Both the position numbers and the translations under genes were made by a program. 64,000 nt of DNA. Origin: Modestobacter muralis. Lineage in GTDB: Bacteria > Actinomycetota > Actinomycetes > Mycobacteriales > Geodermatophilaceae. Of this stretch, positions 1 through 9,445 are shown piece after piece (positions within the stretch are counted from its first letter, which is position 1; each line of letters begins with the position of its first letter). The notes under the pieces were generated by a model. That model was given only the letters and a program-made list of their open reading frames with translations. It made no database searches and was not told where the DNA came from. The stretch covers positions 372,001 to 436,000 of the forward strand of contig NZ_JAAGWH010000013.1 in assembly GCF_010682105.1 (NCBI RefSeq), written 5' to 3'.

Positions 1-273
1 GCGGATGCTGTCGACGTCCCGGGCGGCGCTGATCACGATGGCGTCGGTGGGCGCACCGGCGGCCCGCAGCCGGCGCAGCACCTCCAGCCCGGTCATGTCC
101 GGCAGGTAGACGTCCAGCAGCACCAGGTCCGGGGCCAGCCGGTCGACCTCGGCCAGCGCCTGCGCCCCGGTCGAGGCCGTCCCGACCACCTCGAAGCCCT
201 CCAGCGCCGCGACGAACCCGGCGTGCACCCGCGCCACCATGAAGTCGTCGTCGACGATCAGGACGCCGATCAC
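1..273 (-). CDS. Response regulator, CitB/DcuR type (partial, 3' end outside window)
   Basis: Only the N-terminal 91 residues are present; the gene runs off the left edge, so the output domain is not visible. They form a CheY-like receiver: the acidic pocket D8-D9-D10 follows a hydrophobic strand, and the likely phosphoacceptor is D54 in LVLLDVYLPDMTG. The GTG start overlaps the stop of the upstream sensor kinase by 4 bp (GTGA), so the two are translationally coupled. The kinase is of the CitA/DcuS kind, whose partners usually carry a C-terminal helix-turn-helix. By context it should control the divergent tctCBA transporter. That target is inferred from position. Confidence 0.85.
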   Translation of the reverse strand, partial: MIGVLIVDDDFMVARVHAGFVAALEGFEVVGTASTGAQALAEVDRLAPDLVLLDVYLPDMTGLEVLRRLRAAGAPTDAIVISAARDVDSIR

Positions 274-1874
274 GAGTCCACCAACGCCGGTTCCGCGGGC
301 AGCCGGGCGCTGAACGTGGACCCGCCGATCGACGTCGCCGTCACCTCCCCGCCACGCCGGGTGCAGACCAGGTGCACCAGCGACAGCCCGATGCCCCGCT
401 CTCCCGGCCCGCCGGGCGAGGAACGGGCGACGTCCTTGCTCGTCACACCCCGGCGGAAGACCTCCCGCTCCATCCCCGGCGGCACCCCGGCGCCGGAGTC
501 GCGCACCACGACGTCGACCTCACCGTCGACGAGGCCCAGCCCCACCTCGACCCAGCGGTGCGGCGCGAGCGCGGCGGCGTCCATCGCGTTGTCCACCAGG
601 TTGCCCACGACGGTGGCCACGTCGGTGCTCAGCTCGTCGTCCAGCACCGGCAGCGCGGAGTCCGGGGCGATGCGCAGGTCGACGCCGAGCTCGTCGGCCT
701 GGCTGGCCTTGGCGATGAGCAGGGCCGCGACCGAGGGGTCGCGCACGGCGCCGGCGACCACCGCGCTGAACTCCGAGCGGCTGGAGCTGATCCGGTGCAC
801 CAGCCGCACCGCCTCGTCGGCCTCGCCCAGCTCGATGAGCCCGGCGATGGTGTGCAGCCGGTTGCTGAACTCGTGCGCCTGCGCCCGGAGGGTGTCGGTG
901 ACGTGCCGGGTCAGCTCCAGCTCGCGCCGCAGCTCCAGCAGCTCGGTGCGGTCGCGCAGCGTGGTCACCGAGCCCAGCGCCCGTCCTCGGCTGGAGATCG
1001 GCAGCCGGTTCACCACGAGCACCCGGCCGGCGCTGCCCACCGGCCGGTCCCGGGTCACCTCGCGGTCCAGCAGCACCTCGCGCATCTCCGCACCGACCCC
1101 GAGGTCGGCCAGCGTGCGGCCCAGCGCGTCCCCGGGGATGCCCAGCAGTCGGATCGCCTCGTCGTTGACCAGCGTCACCCGGCCCTGCAGGTCCAGTCCG
1201 ACGACGCCCTCGCGGATGCCGTGCAGCATCGCGTCGCGGTGCTCGACCAGGCCGGCGATCTCGGTGGGCTCCATGCCGAGGGTCTGCCGCTTCACCCGCC
1301 GGGCGACCAGCAGCGACCCGACGATGCCCAGGACGCTGGCCAGGCCCAGGTAGGTGAGCAGGTTGGGGGCGGCGGCGGCGAGCCCGTCGGCCAGCGTGGG
1401 GTACTCGCGCTCGACCGCGACCAGGCCCAGCAGGCCGCCGCCGGTGCCGCCGAGCACCGGCACCATGGCGACCGCGGCCGAGTCGCCGTGCAGGACGCCC
1501 TCCCCGACCCAGGCGCGGCCCTGCAGCACCGTGCTCTCCCCCACCACCAGCGGGTCCCCGAGCTCGTCGGGCTCCGCGGTGGCGATGATCCGGCCGTCCG
1601 GCGCGGCCACCACCACCGACCCGGAGCCGGAGACGCTGCGGCTGCTCTCCGCCGCCACCCGGACGTAGGTCTCCTCCCCGCGCTCGAGCGCCTCGCGGAT
1701 GAGCCGGGTGTTGGCCACGGTCTCGGCCACGGCGAGCGCGCGGCGGCCCTCGGTCTCCTGGGCGCGCTGCGCGGTCTGGGCCACGGTGACCGCGGCGACC
1801 CCCAGCAGGACGGCGCAGACGATGACCACCTGCAGGGCCAGCAGCTGACCGGCCAGCGACAGTCGCCGCTTCAC
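270..1874 (-). CDS. CitA/DcuS-type sensor histidine kinase
   Basis: Membrane sensor kinase of 534 residues. TM1 is about 10-32, an extracytoplasmic sensor region about 35-168, TM2 about 172-192, a cytoplasmic PAS domain about 205-305, then the SPOB-type dimerisation helix with phospho-acceptor H334 in AQAHEFSNRLHTI, and a HATPase_c domain with N-box GNLVDNAMDAA and a glycine-rich lid (GERGIGLSLV). This order is that of CitA/DcuS/DctS kinases, which sense di- and tricarboxylates. The GTG start was chosen because AGGAGG lies 6 nt upstream; a longer open frame upstream lacks comparable support. It overlaps the response regulator by 4 bp and diverges from tctC. The ligand is inferred to be a carboxylate. 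Confidence 0.9.
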   Translation of the reverse strand: MKRRLSLAGQLLALQVVIVCAVLLGVAAVTVAQTAQRAQETEGRRALAVAETVANTRLIREALERGEETYVRVAAESSRSVSGSGSVVVAAPDGRIIATAEPDELGDPLVVGESTVLQGRAWVGEGVLHGDSAAVAMVPVLGGTGGGLLGLVAVEREYPTLADGLAAAAPNLLTYLGLASVLGIVGSLLVARRVKRQTLGMEPTEIAGLVEHRDAMLHGIREGVVGLDLQGRVTLVNDEAIRLLGIPGDALGRTLADLGVGAEMREVLLDREVTRDRPVGSAGRVLVVNRLPISSRGRALGSVTTLRDRTELLELRRELELTRHVTDTLRAQAHEFSNRLHTIAGLIELGEADEAVRLVHRISSSRSEFSAVVAGAVRDPSVAALLIAKASQADELGVDLRIAPDSALPVLDDELSTDVATVVGNLVDNAMDAAALAPHRWVEVGLGLVDGEVDVVVRDSGAGVPPGMEREVFRRGVTSKDVARSSPGGPGERGIGLSLVHLVCTRRGGEVTATSIGGSTFSARLPAEPALVDS

Positions 1875-2057
1875 ACCTGACCTCCTGACCGGTTGCTGAG
1901 GGGAGCGCCGCGCGGCCGCGCGACGGCCGCTGGGGCACGGCGCGGCGTGGACACAACGACCACAAAGCGCACTGCGCACGCAAGAGTGACATGGGCCACC
2001 ATCGTTGCCACCTTCCTTGTCACGCGGCGGCATCCCGCCCGACATCCAGGAGGAACA
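1875..2057. promoter_or_regulatory. Divergent promoter region between the sensor kinase and tctC
   Basis: This 183-bp spacer must hold both promoters. A pair of GCGCAC hexamers (GCGCACTGCGCAC, about 1967-1979) is a possible response-regulator site. The tctC ribosome binding site AGGAGG is at 2049-2054. No promoter hexamers are assigned. Confidence 0.3.
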
Positions 2058-3062
2058 ATGCGCACTGCTCCCGCTCGGAAGCTCACCGTCGGCATCGTCG
2101 CCGCCGGCCTCGTGCTCACCGGCTGCGGCACCACCGCGGACGGCGGCTCGGCGGCCGCGGGCGGGGAGTCCGGTCCGATCACCGGACTGCGGGTCATGGT
2201 GCCCAACTCCCCCGGCAGCGGCTACGACACCACCGCCCGCGAGTGGAGCAAGGTCCTCGAGGACGAGGAGCTGGCCACGGGTCTGGAGGTCTTCAACCTC
2301 GAGGGCGCCGGCGGCACGGTCGGCCTGCAGCGGCTGGTCAACGAGAAGGGCAACGACAAGCTCCTCATGCAGATGGGGCTCGGCGTGGTCGGCGCGCAGT
2401 TCAGCAACCAGTCCGAGGCGACCCTGGACCAGACGACGCCGATCGCACAGCTGATCGAGGAGGCCGAGGCGATCGTCGTGCCCGCCGACTCCCCGTTCCA
2501 GAGCATGGACGACCTGGTCACCGCGTGGAAGGCCGACCCCGGCGCCACGCCGGTCGGCGGCGCCTCCAACCCCGGCGGTCCGGACCACCTGACCCCGATG
2601 CTGCTGGCGCAGGAGGTCGGGGTCACCCCGACCGACGTCAACTACGTCAGCTACGACGGCGGCGGCGAACTGCTGGCCGGCATCCTGGGCAAGGACATCG
2701 CCTTCGCCGCGACCGGCATCGGCGAGGTCACCGAGCCCGCCGCCGCGGGCCAGGTGCGGATCCTCGCCGTCACCAGCGAGGAGGCGGTCGCGGGCGTCGA
2801 CGCACCGACGCTGCAGGACGAGGGCATCGACCTCACCTTCACCAACTGGCGCGGCATCGTGGCCCCGCCGGAGCTGTCGGCGGAGCAGACGCAGGCCTAC
2901 GTCGACGCGGTCACGGAGATGCACGACAGCGAGGCGTGGAAGCAGGTCCTCACCGACCAGGGCTGGACCGACGCCTTCACCACCGGCGAGGAGTTCAGCG
3001 CCTTCCTGGAGTCGGAGAGCGAGCGCGTCGAGGGCGTGCTGACCGAGCTGGGGCTGGCGTGA
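2058..3062 (+). CDS. tctC: Tripartite tricarboxylate transporter substrate-binding lipoprotein
   Basis: TctC-family periplasmic-type binding protein, 334 residues. The N-terminus has a basic region, a hydrophobic stretch and the lipobox LTGC (C23), so it should be a lipoprotein on the outer face of the membrane. The mature part has the family pattern [16 protein letters not shown] near the start and the conserved [10 protein letters not shown] and SNPGGPDHL segments that line the carboxylate pocket. Length is typical (about 320-340). The ATG is preceded by AGGAGG at 3 nt. It is first of a three-gene operon (overlaps tctB by 4 bp) and diverges from a CitA-type kinase, suggesting induction by its substrate. 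The exact tricarboxylate cannot be told. Confidence 0.92.
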   Translation: MRTAPARKLTVGIVAAGLVLTGCGTTADGGSAAAGGESGPITGLRVMVPNSPGSGYDTTAREWSKVLEDEELATGLEVFNLEGAGGTVGLQRLVNEKGNDKLLMQMGLGVVGAQFSNQSEATLDQTTPIAQLIEEAEAIVVPADSPFQSMDDLVTAWKADPGATPVGGASNPGGPDHLTPMLLAQEVGVTPTDVNYVSYDGGGELLAGILGKDIAFAATGIGEVTEPAAAGQVRILAVTSEEAVAGVDAPTLQDEGIDLTFTNWRGIVAPPELSAEQTQAYVDAVTEMHDSEAWKQVLTDQGWTDAFTTGEEFSAFLESESERVEGVLTELGLA

Positions 3063-3571
3063 CCTCTGCCCCCCGGGGCAGCACCGTGGAGCAGGGCCGC
3101 TCCGAGCTCGGGGTGGCCCTGTTCCTCGGGGTGATCGGCCTCGTCGTGCTGGTCTCGGCGATCATGCTCCCGGAGAGCCGGATCGCCCGCGGGCCCGTCG
3201 GCCCGGGCGCGGTGCCCATGGTCGTGGGCGGCCTGCTGGTCCTCACCGGCGTCTTCCTGGCCGTCGACGTCGTGCGCGGCGGCCGCGGCGAGCCCGAGGG
3301 CGGGGAGGACGTCGAGCTGGGCGGGGGCACCGACTGGCGCACCGTCGGCCTGCTCGCGGTGGCCTTCCTGTCCAACGCCCTGCTCATCGAGCCGCTGGGC
3401 TGGCCGCTGTCGGGGGCCATCCTGTTCTGGGGATCGGCCTTCGCCCTCGGCAGCCGCCACCACGTGCGCAACGTCGTCATCGCCCTCGTCCTGGGCGTCG
3501 GCTCCTGGTACCTGTTCGTGCTCGGCCTGGGCATCAGCCTGCCGGTGGGCGTCCTGAAGGGGATCCTCTGA
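3059..3571 (+). CDS. tctB: Tripartite tricarboxylate transporter small membrane subunit
   Basis: TctB family, 170 residues, the small four-helix subunit that pairs with TctA. Hydrophobic segments lie at about 20-38, 48-70, 100-122 and 138-160. The characteristic early motif with PESR followed by GPGAVPM is visible. The GTG start overlaps the tctC stop (GTGA), and its own stop overlaps the tctA start (TGATG), so all three subunits are translationally coupled. Sequence similarity in this family is low, so the assignment rests on size, topology and position between tctC and tctA. It works with TctC and TctA in ion-driven uptake of carboxylates. Confidence 0.88.
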   Translation: MTSAPRGSTVEQGRSELGVALFLGVIGLVVLVSAIMLPESRIARGPVGPGAVPMVVGGLLVLTGVFLAVDVVRGGRGEPEGGEDVELGGGTDWRTVGLLAVAFLSNALLIEPLGWPLSGAILFWGSAFALGSRHHVRNVVIALVLGVGSWYLFVLGLGISLPVGVLKGIL

Positions 3572-5175
3572 TGGACTCGTTCTCCTCCCTGATCGACGGG
3601 TTCGGCACCGCGCTCACCCCGACCAACCTGCTGTTCGCCTTCCTCGGCGTGCTGCTGGGCACCGCCATCGGCGTGCTCCCGGGCATCGGCCCGGCCATGA
3701 CCCTGGCACTGCTGCTGCCGCTCACCCGCGGCCTGGACGTCACGACGGCGCTGATCATGTTCGCCGGCATCTACTACGGCGGCATGTACGGCGGCTCGAC
3801 GACGTCGATCCTGCTGAACACCCCAGGGGAGAGCGCCTCGGTGGTGACCGCCATCGAGGGCAACAAGATGGCCCGCGCCGGCCGGGCGTCCCAGGCCCTG
3901 GCCACCGCCGCGATCGGCTCGTTCGTCGCCGGCACGATCGCCACCCTGCTGCTGGCGCTGCTGGCACCCGTCGTGGCCGACCTGGCCGTGCAGATCTCCC
4001 CGGCCGACACCTTCGCGGTGATGGTGCTGGCCTTCATCGCCGTCACCTCGGTGCTGGGCAGCTCGCGGGTGCGCGGTCTGGCCGCCCTCGGGATCGGCCT
4101 GGCCATCGGGCTCATCGGCATCGACGCCACCTCCGGCCAGCAGCGGCTCACCTTCGGAGTCGACGAGCTGGCCTCGGGCATCGACGTCGTCGTCGTCGCG
4201 GTGGGGCTGTTCGCCGTCGGCGAGGCCCTGTGGACGGCGGCGCACCTGCGCCGGCGCCCGCTCCAGGTCATCCCGGTCGGCAACCCGCGGATGAGCCGGG
4301 AGGACTGGCGGCGCTCCTGGAAGCCGTGGCTGCGCGGCACGTTCATCGGCTTCCCGTTCGGGGCCATCCCCGCCGGTGGCGCGGAGATCCCGACGTTCCT
4401 CTCCTACGTCACCGAGAAGCGCCTGTCCAAGCACCCCGAGGAGTTCGGCAAGGGCGCGATCGAAGGGGTGGCCGGGCCCGAGGCCACCAACAACGCCTCC
4501 GCCGCCGGTGGCCTGGTGCCGCTGCTGACCCTCGGCATCCCGACCACGGCGACCGCCGCCGTGATGCTCTACGCCATCCAGAGCTACGGCATCCAGCCCG
4601 GGCCGCGGCTGTTCGCCACCGAGCCGGAGCTGGTGTGGGGCCTGATCGCCAGCCTCTTCATCGGCAACGCGGTGCTGCTGCTGCTCAACCTGCCCCTGGC
4701 CCCGCTCTGGGCCAAGCTGCTGCGGATCCCCCGCCCGTACCTGTACGCCGGGATCCTCTTCTTCGCCAGCCTCGGGGCCTACGCGTCGAACGCCAACACC
4801 TTCGACCTGTTCCTGCTGCTGGTCATCGGCGGGCTGGGCTTCATGATGCGGCGGTACGGCATCCCGCTGCTGCCGGCCATCATCGGGGTGATCCTCGGCC
4901 CCTTCGCCGAGGAGGAGCTGCGGCAGGCGCTGCAGATCAGCAACGGCGACCTCGGCGGCCTCATCGAGCCGATGTCGGTGGTCGTCTACGTCATCGTCGC
5001 GTTCGTCCTGCTGTTCCCGGTGGTCAAGCGGTTCCTGCCGAAGAAGGCGGTCCCCGCGGTGCTCAGCGAGGCGGTGCACGACGTCGAGGTCGTCCACCAC
5101 CAGCACGGCACCACCGACGCGGTGTCGGTGGAGACCTCCGGCGACTCCCCGCAGCGCGGCGGGGAGCCGCGGTGA
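3571..5175 (+). CDS. tctA: Tripartite tricarboxylate transporter large permease subunit
   Basis: TctA family permease, 534 residues, the usual length of about 500. It has around eleven hydrophobic segments and the family glycine/proline motifs [19 protein letters not shown] near residue 35, and [19 protein letters not shown] near residue 70; a second, internally repeated [11 protein letters not shown]-type motif is near residue 315. The hydrophilic C-terminal tail (about 495-534) is His- and Ser-rich. It is the pore-forming subunit and ends the tctCBA operon, which is followed by two tandem hairpins. A carboxylate substrate such as citrate is inferred from the family and from the CitA-type kinase next door. 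Confidence 0.93.
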   Translation: MDSFSSLIDGFGTALTPTNLLFAFLGVLLGTAIGVLPGIGPAMTLALLLPLTRGLDVTTALIMFAGIYYGGMYGGSTTSILLNTPGESASVVTAIEGNKMARAGRASQALATAAIGSFVAGTIATLLLALLAPVVADLAVQISPADTFAVMVLAFIAVTSVLGSSRVRGLAALGIGLAIGLIGIDATSGQQRLTFGVDELASGIDVVVVAVGLFAVGEALWTAAHLRRRPLQVIPVGNPRMSREDWRRSWKPWLRGTFIGFPFGAIPAGGAEIPTFLSYVTEKRLSKHPEEFGKGAIEGVAGPEATNNASAAGGLVPLLTLGIPTTATAAVMLYAIQSYGIQPGPRLFATEPELVWGLIASLFIGNAVLLLLNLPLAPLWAKLLRIPRPYLYAGILFFASLGAYASNANTFDLFLLLVIGGLGFMMRRYGIPLLPAIIGVILGPFAEEELRQALQISNGDLGGLIEPMSVVVYVIVAFVLLFPVVKRFLPKKAVPAVLSEAVHDVEVVHHQHGTTDAVSVETSGDSPQRGGEPR

Positions 5176-5178
5176 CCT

Positions 5179-5241
5179 GAGGGCGGCCCCGCCGCCCTCT
5201 CCTCGTCGAGCCGGGTGCGGTCTACCGCACCCGGCTCGACG
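5179..5241. terminator. Tandem hairpins between convergent tctA and otsB
   Basis: Two perfect hairpins in a row: a 9-bp stem with a CCC loop (5179-5187 with 5191-5199), and a 17-bp stem with a 4-nt loop (5204-5220 with 5225-5241). They lie between convergent gene ends and can serve both strands. There is no clear T-run, as is usual in high-GC actinobacteria. Confidence 0.8.
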
Positions 5242-5255
5242 GCGTCCGGGGCCGA

Positions 5256-6026
5256 TCAGGCGCCGAGGGCTCCGGCCAGCCGGGTGAGCAGGGCACGGAC
5301 GCCGTCCAGGTCGGGCACCCGGTACCGGGCGACCGTCGCGCCCTCGCCGACCTTGACGCTGAGCCCGTCGGGGGCGATCGCGGTGAAACCGTCCTCGTCG
5401 GTGACGTCGTCGCCGAGGTACAGCACGCCCGCCGCACCCAGCTCGTCGCGCAGCCGGACGAGCGCGGACCCCTTGTCGGCGTCGGTGACGGCCAGCTCCA
5501 GCACGTCCTTGCCGGGCTTGGCGGTCAGCGACGGGTGGGACCCGGGGCCGGCCGCGGCGTCGGCGAGCAGTCGGGCGGCGGCGTACCGGTCGGGGACCGT
5601 GCGCACGTGCACCGCGGCGCTCGCCGGCTTGACCTCCAGTCGGGCACCGGGCACGGCGGCCACCAACGGGGCCAGCGCGTCCGCCAGCGCGTCGCGGCGG
5701 GCGGCGAGATCGCCGGCCAGCGGACCGTCGAACTCCGCGCCGTGGCTGCCCACCCAGCGGAACGGCCCGGTGAGCCCGCTGGTCGCCTGCAGGTCGGCGA
5801 CCCCGCGACCGCTGACCAGGGCGACGGTGACCCCCTCGACGGCGGCCAGCCGGGTGAGCAGGTCGGCGACCCCGGGCTCGGGGACGGCGGTGTCCGGGTC
5901 GTCGCGCAGCCGGGCGAGCACCCCGTCGTAGTCGCTGGCCAGCAGCAGCGGCCGCCGCGTGGCCAGCTCGTCGAGCGCGGCCTCCAGCGGCGTCACACCC
6001 GCACCCGTCACACCTGCAGCCGTCAC
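5256..6026 (-). CDS. otsB: Trehalose-6-phosphate phosphatase
   Basis: HAD-superfamily trehalose-phosphatase, 256 residues, which removes phosphate from trehalose 6-phosphate to give trehalose. The catalytic motif SDYDGVLAR (nucleophile D32, acid/base D34) is near the N-terminus, SGR is near residue 80, and the metal-binding motif [10 protein letters not shown] is near residue 220. The chosen GTG overlaps the otsA stop by 4 bp (GTGA), giving an otsA-otsB operon. Three in-frame GTG codons lie in a tandem 15-bp near-repeat at 5994-6026, so starts at 6011 or 5996 are equally readable; these would remove only a short Gly/Val/Thr leader. Confidence 0.9.
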   Translation of the reverse strand: MTAAGVTGAGVTPLEAALDELATRRPLLLASDYDGVLARLRDDPDTAVPEPGVADLLTRLAAVEGVTVALVSGRGVADLQATSGLTGPFRWVGSHGAEFDGPLAGDLAARRDALADALAPLVAAVPGARLEVKPASAAVHVRTVPDRYAAARLLADAAAGPGSHPSLTAKPGKDVLELAVTDADKGSALVRLRDELGAAGVLYLGDDVTDEDGFTAIAPDGLSVKVGEGATVARYRVPDLDGVRALLTRLAGALGA

Positions 6027-7438
6027 ACCTGGGCCTGGAGCGACTCGATGAAGGAGTTGGCCCAGTGGTCGAGGTCGTGCTCGGTGATGTGCGCGCGCAT
6101 CGACCGCATCCGCTCGGCGGCCTCGGCCGGCTCCATCCGCAGCGCCCGCAGCAGCTGGGTCTTGACCCCGTCGATGTCGTGCGGGTTCACCAGCAGGGCC
6201 TGGGTGAGCTCGGCGGCGGCACCGGCGAACTCGCTGAGCACCAGCACGCCCTGGTCGTCGCCGCGGGCGGCCACGTACTCCTTGGCGACCAGGTTCATGC
6301 CGTCGCGGTACGGGGTCACCAGCATGACGTCGGCGGCCCGGTAGAGGGCGGCGAGCTCCTCGCGCGGCATCGACTGGTTGAAGTACTGCACCGCCGGCCC
6401 CGCGGTCGAGCCGTGCAGGCCGTTGATGTGCCCGACCTGCTGCTCGATCGTCTCGCGCATGGTCACGTAGTGCTCGACCCGCTCGCGGCTGGGCGTGGCC
6501 ACCTGGACCAGCACCGTGCCCGGCGCCTCGATGGCGCCGTCGTCCAGCAGCTCCCCGAAGGCCTCCAGGCGGACGCCGATGCCCTTGGTGTAATCGAGCC
6601 GGTCGACACCCAGCACGATCTTGTCCGGCCGGCCCAGCTCCTCGCGGATCTCCGCGGCGCGGGCCAGCACCTCGGGGGTGCGGGCCAGCTCGTCGAAGGA
6701 GGAGACGTCGATGGAGATCGGGAACGACTTCGCGGTCACCGTGCGGCCCTCGTAGCGGACCGTGCTGCCCTCGGTGGGCAGGTCGTGCAGCCGGTGGGCC
6801 AGGTTCACGAAGTTGGTCGCCCCGGCGGGCTGCTGGAAGCCGATCAGGTCCGCGCCCAGCAGGCCCTCGATGATCGCCGAACGCCAGGGGAGCTGGGTGA
6901 ACAGCTCGAAGGGCGGGAACGGGATGTGCAGGAAGAACCCGATGGTCAGATCGGGCCGGCGCTGGCGGAGCAGCGCCGGCACCAGCTGCAGCTGGTAGTC
7001 GTGCACCCACACGACCGCGCCCTCGCCGGCCACCTCGGCGGCCCGGTCGGCGAAGCGCTTGTTGACCTCGACGTAGCTGTTCCACCAGCTGCGCTGGTAC
7101 TCCGGCTTCTCCACCACGTCGTGGTAGAGCGGCCACAGCGAGGCGTTGGAGAAGCCCTCGTAGTAGCGGTCGACCTCCTCGGCCGAGAGCGGCACCGGGA
7201 CCAGCTGCATGCCGCCGGACTCGAAGGGCTCCGGGGCGTCCCCGGCCGCACCCGACCAGCCCACCCACGCACCGCCGCGGCCGGCGACGAAGGGCTCCAG
7301 GGCCGTCACCAGGCCCCCGGGGCTGCGCTGGTAGCGCGTCGTCCCGTCGGCGTCGGTGACCTGGTCGACCGGGAGTCGGTTGGCGACCACGACCACCGGA
7401 CTGTCGGCCCGGACCTGCGTTCCCGCTGTCTCGCTCAT
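6023..7438 (-). CDS. otsA: Trehalose-6-phosphate synthase
   Basis: Glycosyltransferase family 20 enzyme, 471 residues, which joins UDP-glucose (or ADP-/GDP-glucose) to glucose 6-phosphate. Visible family marks are VVVVANRLP and [12 protein letters not shown] near the N-terminus, [12 protein letters not shown] (about 125), [11 protein letters not shown] (about 250), and [16 protein letters not shown] (about 345), which binds the nucleotide sugar. Length is typical. The ATG at 7438 is taken; a GTG one codon upstream (7441) is also open. Together with otsB it makes trehalose, an osmolyte and desiccation protectant. The phosphoglucomutase at 30.6-32.2 kb could feed the same precursor pool. Confidence 0.95.
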   Translation of the reverse strand: MSETAGTQVRADSPVVVVANRLPVDQVTDADGTTRYQRSPGGLVTALEPFVAGRGGAWVGWSGAAGDAPEPFESGGMQLVPVPLSAEEVDRYYEGFSNASLWPLYHDVVEKPEYQRSWWNSYVEVNKRFADRAAEVAGEGAVVWVHDYQLQLVPALLRQRRPDLTIGFFLHIPFPPFELFTQLPWRSAIIEGLLGADLIGFQQPAGATNFVNLAHRLHDLPTEGSTVRYEGRTVTAKSFPISIDVSSFDELARTPEVLARAAEIREELGRPDKIVLGVDRLDYTKGIGVRLEAFGELLDDGAIEAPGTVLVQVATPSRERVEHYVTMRETIEQQVGHINGLHGSTAGPAVQYFNQSMPREELAALYRAADVMLVTPYRDGMNLVAKEYVAARGDDQGVLVLSEFAGAAAELTQALLVNPHDIDGVKTQLLRALRMEPAEAAERMRSMRAHITEHDLDHWANSFIESLQAQV

Positions 7439-7490
7439 CACCGCCGACCCTAGGGGACGGGCGTGGCCCGTGGCGCGGCGGAGGGACCGT

Positions 7491-7844
7491 TCACCGGACC
7501 AACACGTACCCGAGTGCCGCGACGCCCAGACCGAGCACCAGCGACCCGGCCACGTAGCCGGCCGCGCGGAGCACCGCCCGCTGCTCGACCAGCCGGACGA
7601 CGTCGGTGCCGAAGGTGGAGAAGGTGGTCAGCGAGCCGCAGAAGCCGGTGCCCACGAGCGCCACGACGGCGGGCGGGACGTCGCGCAGGCCGAGCAGGAC
7701 GCCGAGCACCGCGCTGCCGACGACGTTGACGGTCAGCGTGCCCAGGACGCTGGCCCCACCGCGCCGCGCACCGGCCACCCGGTCGGCGAACAGCCGCAGC
7801 GGCGCCCCGACGACCGCGCCGAGCACCACCAGCAGCGCGGTCAC
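7491..7844 (-). CDS. crcB: Fluoride efflux channel CrcB/Fluc, subunit 1
   Basis: Fluc/CrcB small membrane protein, 117 residues, four hydrophobic segments. The family marks are present: an early G-A-x-x-G-A-x-x-R-like segment, the asparagine in LTVNVVGSAVLGVLLG, and GFCGSLTTFSTFGTDVVRL with the phenylalanines that line the fluoride path. Its ATG overlaps the stop of the upstream crcB copy by 4 bp (ATGA). Actinobacteria often encode two Fluc subunits in tandem that form a heterodimer with opposite membrane topologies; this pair fits that pattern. No fluoride riboswitch was recognised upstream. Confidence 0.92.
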   Translation of the reverse strand: MTALLVVLGAVVGAPLRLFADRVAGARRGGASVLGTLTVNVVGSAVLGVLLGLRDVPPAVVALVGTGFCGSLTTFSTFGTDVVRLVEQRAVLRAAGYVAGSLVLGLGVAALGYVLVR

Positions 7845-8284
7845 CGGCGCGCCTCCCGTGCGGCGGGGACCGCCCGGCCCAGCCGGACACCGGCCGCCGC
7901 GGCCAGCACCCCGCCGGCCACCGAGGCGAGCACGTAGCCGGCTGCCGCGGCCCCGCGGCCGGCGTCGGCCAGCTGCACCGCGTCCACGGCGAAGGTGGAG
8001 AACGTGGTCCAGCCGCCCAGGACACCGGTGCCGAGGAACGGGCGCAGCCAGGGCGAACGGGGGTGCCGGGTGAACAGCGCGAAGGCGAGCAGCCCGAGCA
8101 GCAGGCAGCCGGTCAGGTTGACCACCAGCGTCGCCGTCGGCCAGGCGCCGGGGTCGTGGGGGAGAGCCAGACCCAGCCCCCAGCGGGCCAGCGAGCCCAG
8201 CGCGCCGCCGAGCGCGGCGGCGACGTAGCCGATCAGCGGTCCTCCCCGGGCCCCGGCCACCCGGCGGCGGCTGGGGGGCAGCAT
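7841..8284 (-). CDS. crcB: Fluoride efflux channel CrcB/Fluc, subunit 2
   Basis: Second Fluc/CrcB subunit, 147 residues with an Arg-rich start, so longer than its partner. It carries YVAAALGGALGSLARW (early Gly-rich helix with the conserved Arg), LVVNLTGCLLLGLL with the conserved Asn, and GVLGGWTTFSTFAVDAVQL with the TTFSTF fluoride-path motif. The ATG at 8284 is chosen; a GTG at 8260 would give a more usual 139-residue protein without the Arg-rich leader. It is co-translated with the downstream copy (ATGA overlap) and probably forms a two-gene operon that protects against cytoplasmic fluoride. Confidence 0.9.
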   Translation of the reverse strand: MLPPSRRRVAGARGGPLIGYVAAALGGALGSLARWGLGLALPHDPGAWPTATLVVNLTGCLLLGLLAFALFTRHPRSPWLRPFLGTGVLGGWTTFSTFAVDAVQLADAGRGAAAAGYVLASVAGGVLAAAAGVRLGRAVPAAREARR

Positions 8285-8340
8285 GCCACCGGGGTCCGGC
8301 GTCGTACCGGAGGCTGCGCCCGGGTCCCGCCGGATGCGCT

Positions 8341-8354
8341 GTTCCACGTGGAAC
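8341..8354. promoter_or_regulatory. 14-bp perfect palindrome, near-parS site (copy 1)
   Basis: GTTCCACGTGGAAC, a perfect palindrome in the spacer between crcB and the siderophore-binding protein. It differs from the canonical bacterial parS core GTTTCACGTGAAAC by one symmetric T/C (A/G) change per half. Identical copies lie at 18260 and 43049. ParB binding is inferred. Confidence 0.5.
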
Positions 8355-8390
8355 GGACGCCGCCCCGGGCAGAGGCGGCGTCCGGGTGGG

Positions 8391-9359
8391 TCAGGAGGCT
8401 GCGGCCTCGATGTCGTCCATGACCAGCTGCGCGGCGGTCGGACCCGAGGCGCTGCTCCACACCGAGCCGTCGACCTCCGACGTCGTCCCGGCCTGGACGG
8501 CGCCGAGCTGGGTGAAGGCGGGCTGGGCCTTGGCGGCCTCCAGCGCCCCCTTGCCGTCGGCGCCGAAGGCGGCGACGAACAGCCGGTCGGCGTCGACCTG
8601 GCCGAGGTTCTCCAGGGACAGCGGGTCGCTGTGCGGCTCGGCACCGAGGTCGGCGATCGGCAGCGGGTCGGCGCCGGCGGCCTGCAGCAGGGAGCCGGGC
8701 ATGAGCGCGGAGTTCATCACCAGCGCGCCGTTGGCCATCCAGCGGAGCACGGCGGCGGTGCCGTCGAGGGAACCGGCGGCGGCCACCGCCTCGGCCCGGG
8801 CGGTGATCGCGTCCAGGTCCGCGGTCAGCTCGTCGTCGGCGCCGAGCGCCTGGGCGTAGACGTGCAGCGGCTCCTGCCAGTCCCCGCCGGTGGCCGTGTC
8901 CGGGACGACGGTCGGCGCGATGGCCGTCAGCGCGTCGTACTGCTCCTGCGCCAGTCCGGCCGAGGCGAGGATCAGGTCGGGCTCGGCCTCCAGGACCGCC
9001 TCGAGGTTCGGCTCGGCCACCGTCGCGACGACCGGGATGGCCGCGGCAGCCTCGCCGAGGTAGGCCGGGGCGGCGTTCCCGCCGCGGCTGGCCGTGGTGC
9101 CGACCGGGGTGACGCCGACCGACAGGGCGACGTCGAGCGCGTTCTCGGCCAGCGTGACCACGCGCTGGGGGTCGGCCGGCACGGCGACCTCGCCGAAGGC
9201 GGTGCCGACCGTGGTCTCCGAGGCGGCTGCCTCGCTGGCCGCGTCGGCCGCGGGGGACGCCGTCTCGCTGCTCCCGCAGGCGGACAGGGCCAGGGCGGCG
9301 GCGGCCAGGGTCGCGGCGGCGCGGACCGGGCGGCGGCGCGCTCCGGGCAGGTGGGTCAC
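8391..9359 (-). CDS. Iron-siderophore ABC transporter substrate-binding lipoprotein
   Basis: FecB/FepB-type (class III) binding protein, 322 residues. A basic N-terminus, hydrophobic segment and lipobox LSAC (C28) predict a lipoprotein, followed by an Ala/Ser-rich linker. The mature protein has the two-lobed family pattern: VPADPQRVVTLAENALDVALSVGVTPVG, then EPNLEAVLEAEPDLILAS, and a C-terminal lobe with VDADRLFVAAFG. The GTG at 9359 was chosen for the GGAGG 6-7 nt upstream; the frame stays open further up. It diverges from two FecCD permeases and an ATPase across an IdeR/DtxR-like iron box, so it should be iron-repressed. The cognate siderophore is unknown. Confidence 0.9.
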   Translation of the reverse strand: MTHLPGARRRPVRAAATLAAAALALSACGSSETASPAADAASEAAASETTVGTAFGEVAVPADPQRVVTLAENALDVALSVGVTPVGTTASRGGNAAPAYLGEAAAAIPVVATVAEPNLEAVLEAEPDLILASAGLAQEQYDALTAIAPTVVPDTATGGDWQEPLHVYAQALGADDELTADLDAITARAEAVAAAGSLDGTAAVLRWMANGALVMNSALMPGSLLQAAGADPLPIADLGAEPHSDPLSLENLGQVDADRLFVAAFGADGKGALEAAKAQPAFTQLGAVQAGTTSEVDGSVWSSASGPTAAQLVMDDIEAAAS

Positions 9360-9408
9360 AGGGGTCCTCCAGCGTTCGGGTACGGCACCGTCCATCGGCG
9401 CCGCGGCC

Positions 9409-9427
9409 GTAGGTTAGCCTCGCCTAA
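9409..9427. promoter_or_regulatory. IdeR/DtxR iron box in the divergent siderophore promoter
   Basis: The 19 bases GTAGGTTAGCCTCGCCTAA match the IdeR/DtxR consensus TTAGGTTAGSCTAACCTAA at 16 of 19 positions. The site sits between the divergent binding-protein gene and the permease operon, where an Fe(II)-loaded repressor could shut off both. Confidence 0.85.
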
Positions 9428-9445
9428 CAACAGGCTGGCAAGGCC

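Noticed and set aside
2995-5106. 703-codon minus-strand open frame over tctB-tctA
   Set aside because: Antisense to clear transporter genes; the His/Asp/Gln-rich translation is a composition artefact.
8285-8390. Fluoride riboswitch upstream of crcB
   Set aside because: The conserved crcB-motif blocks (GGAGATGG-like start and GCTGATG) were not seen.
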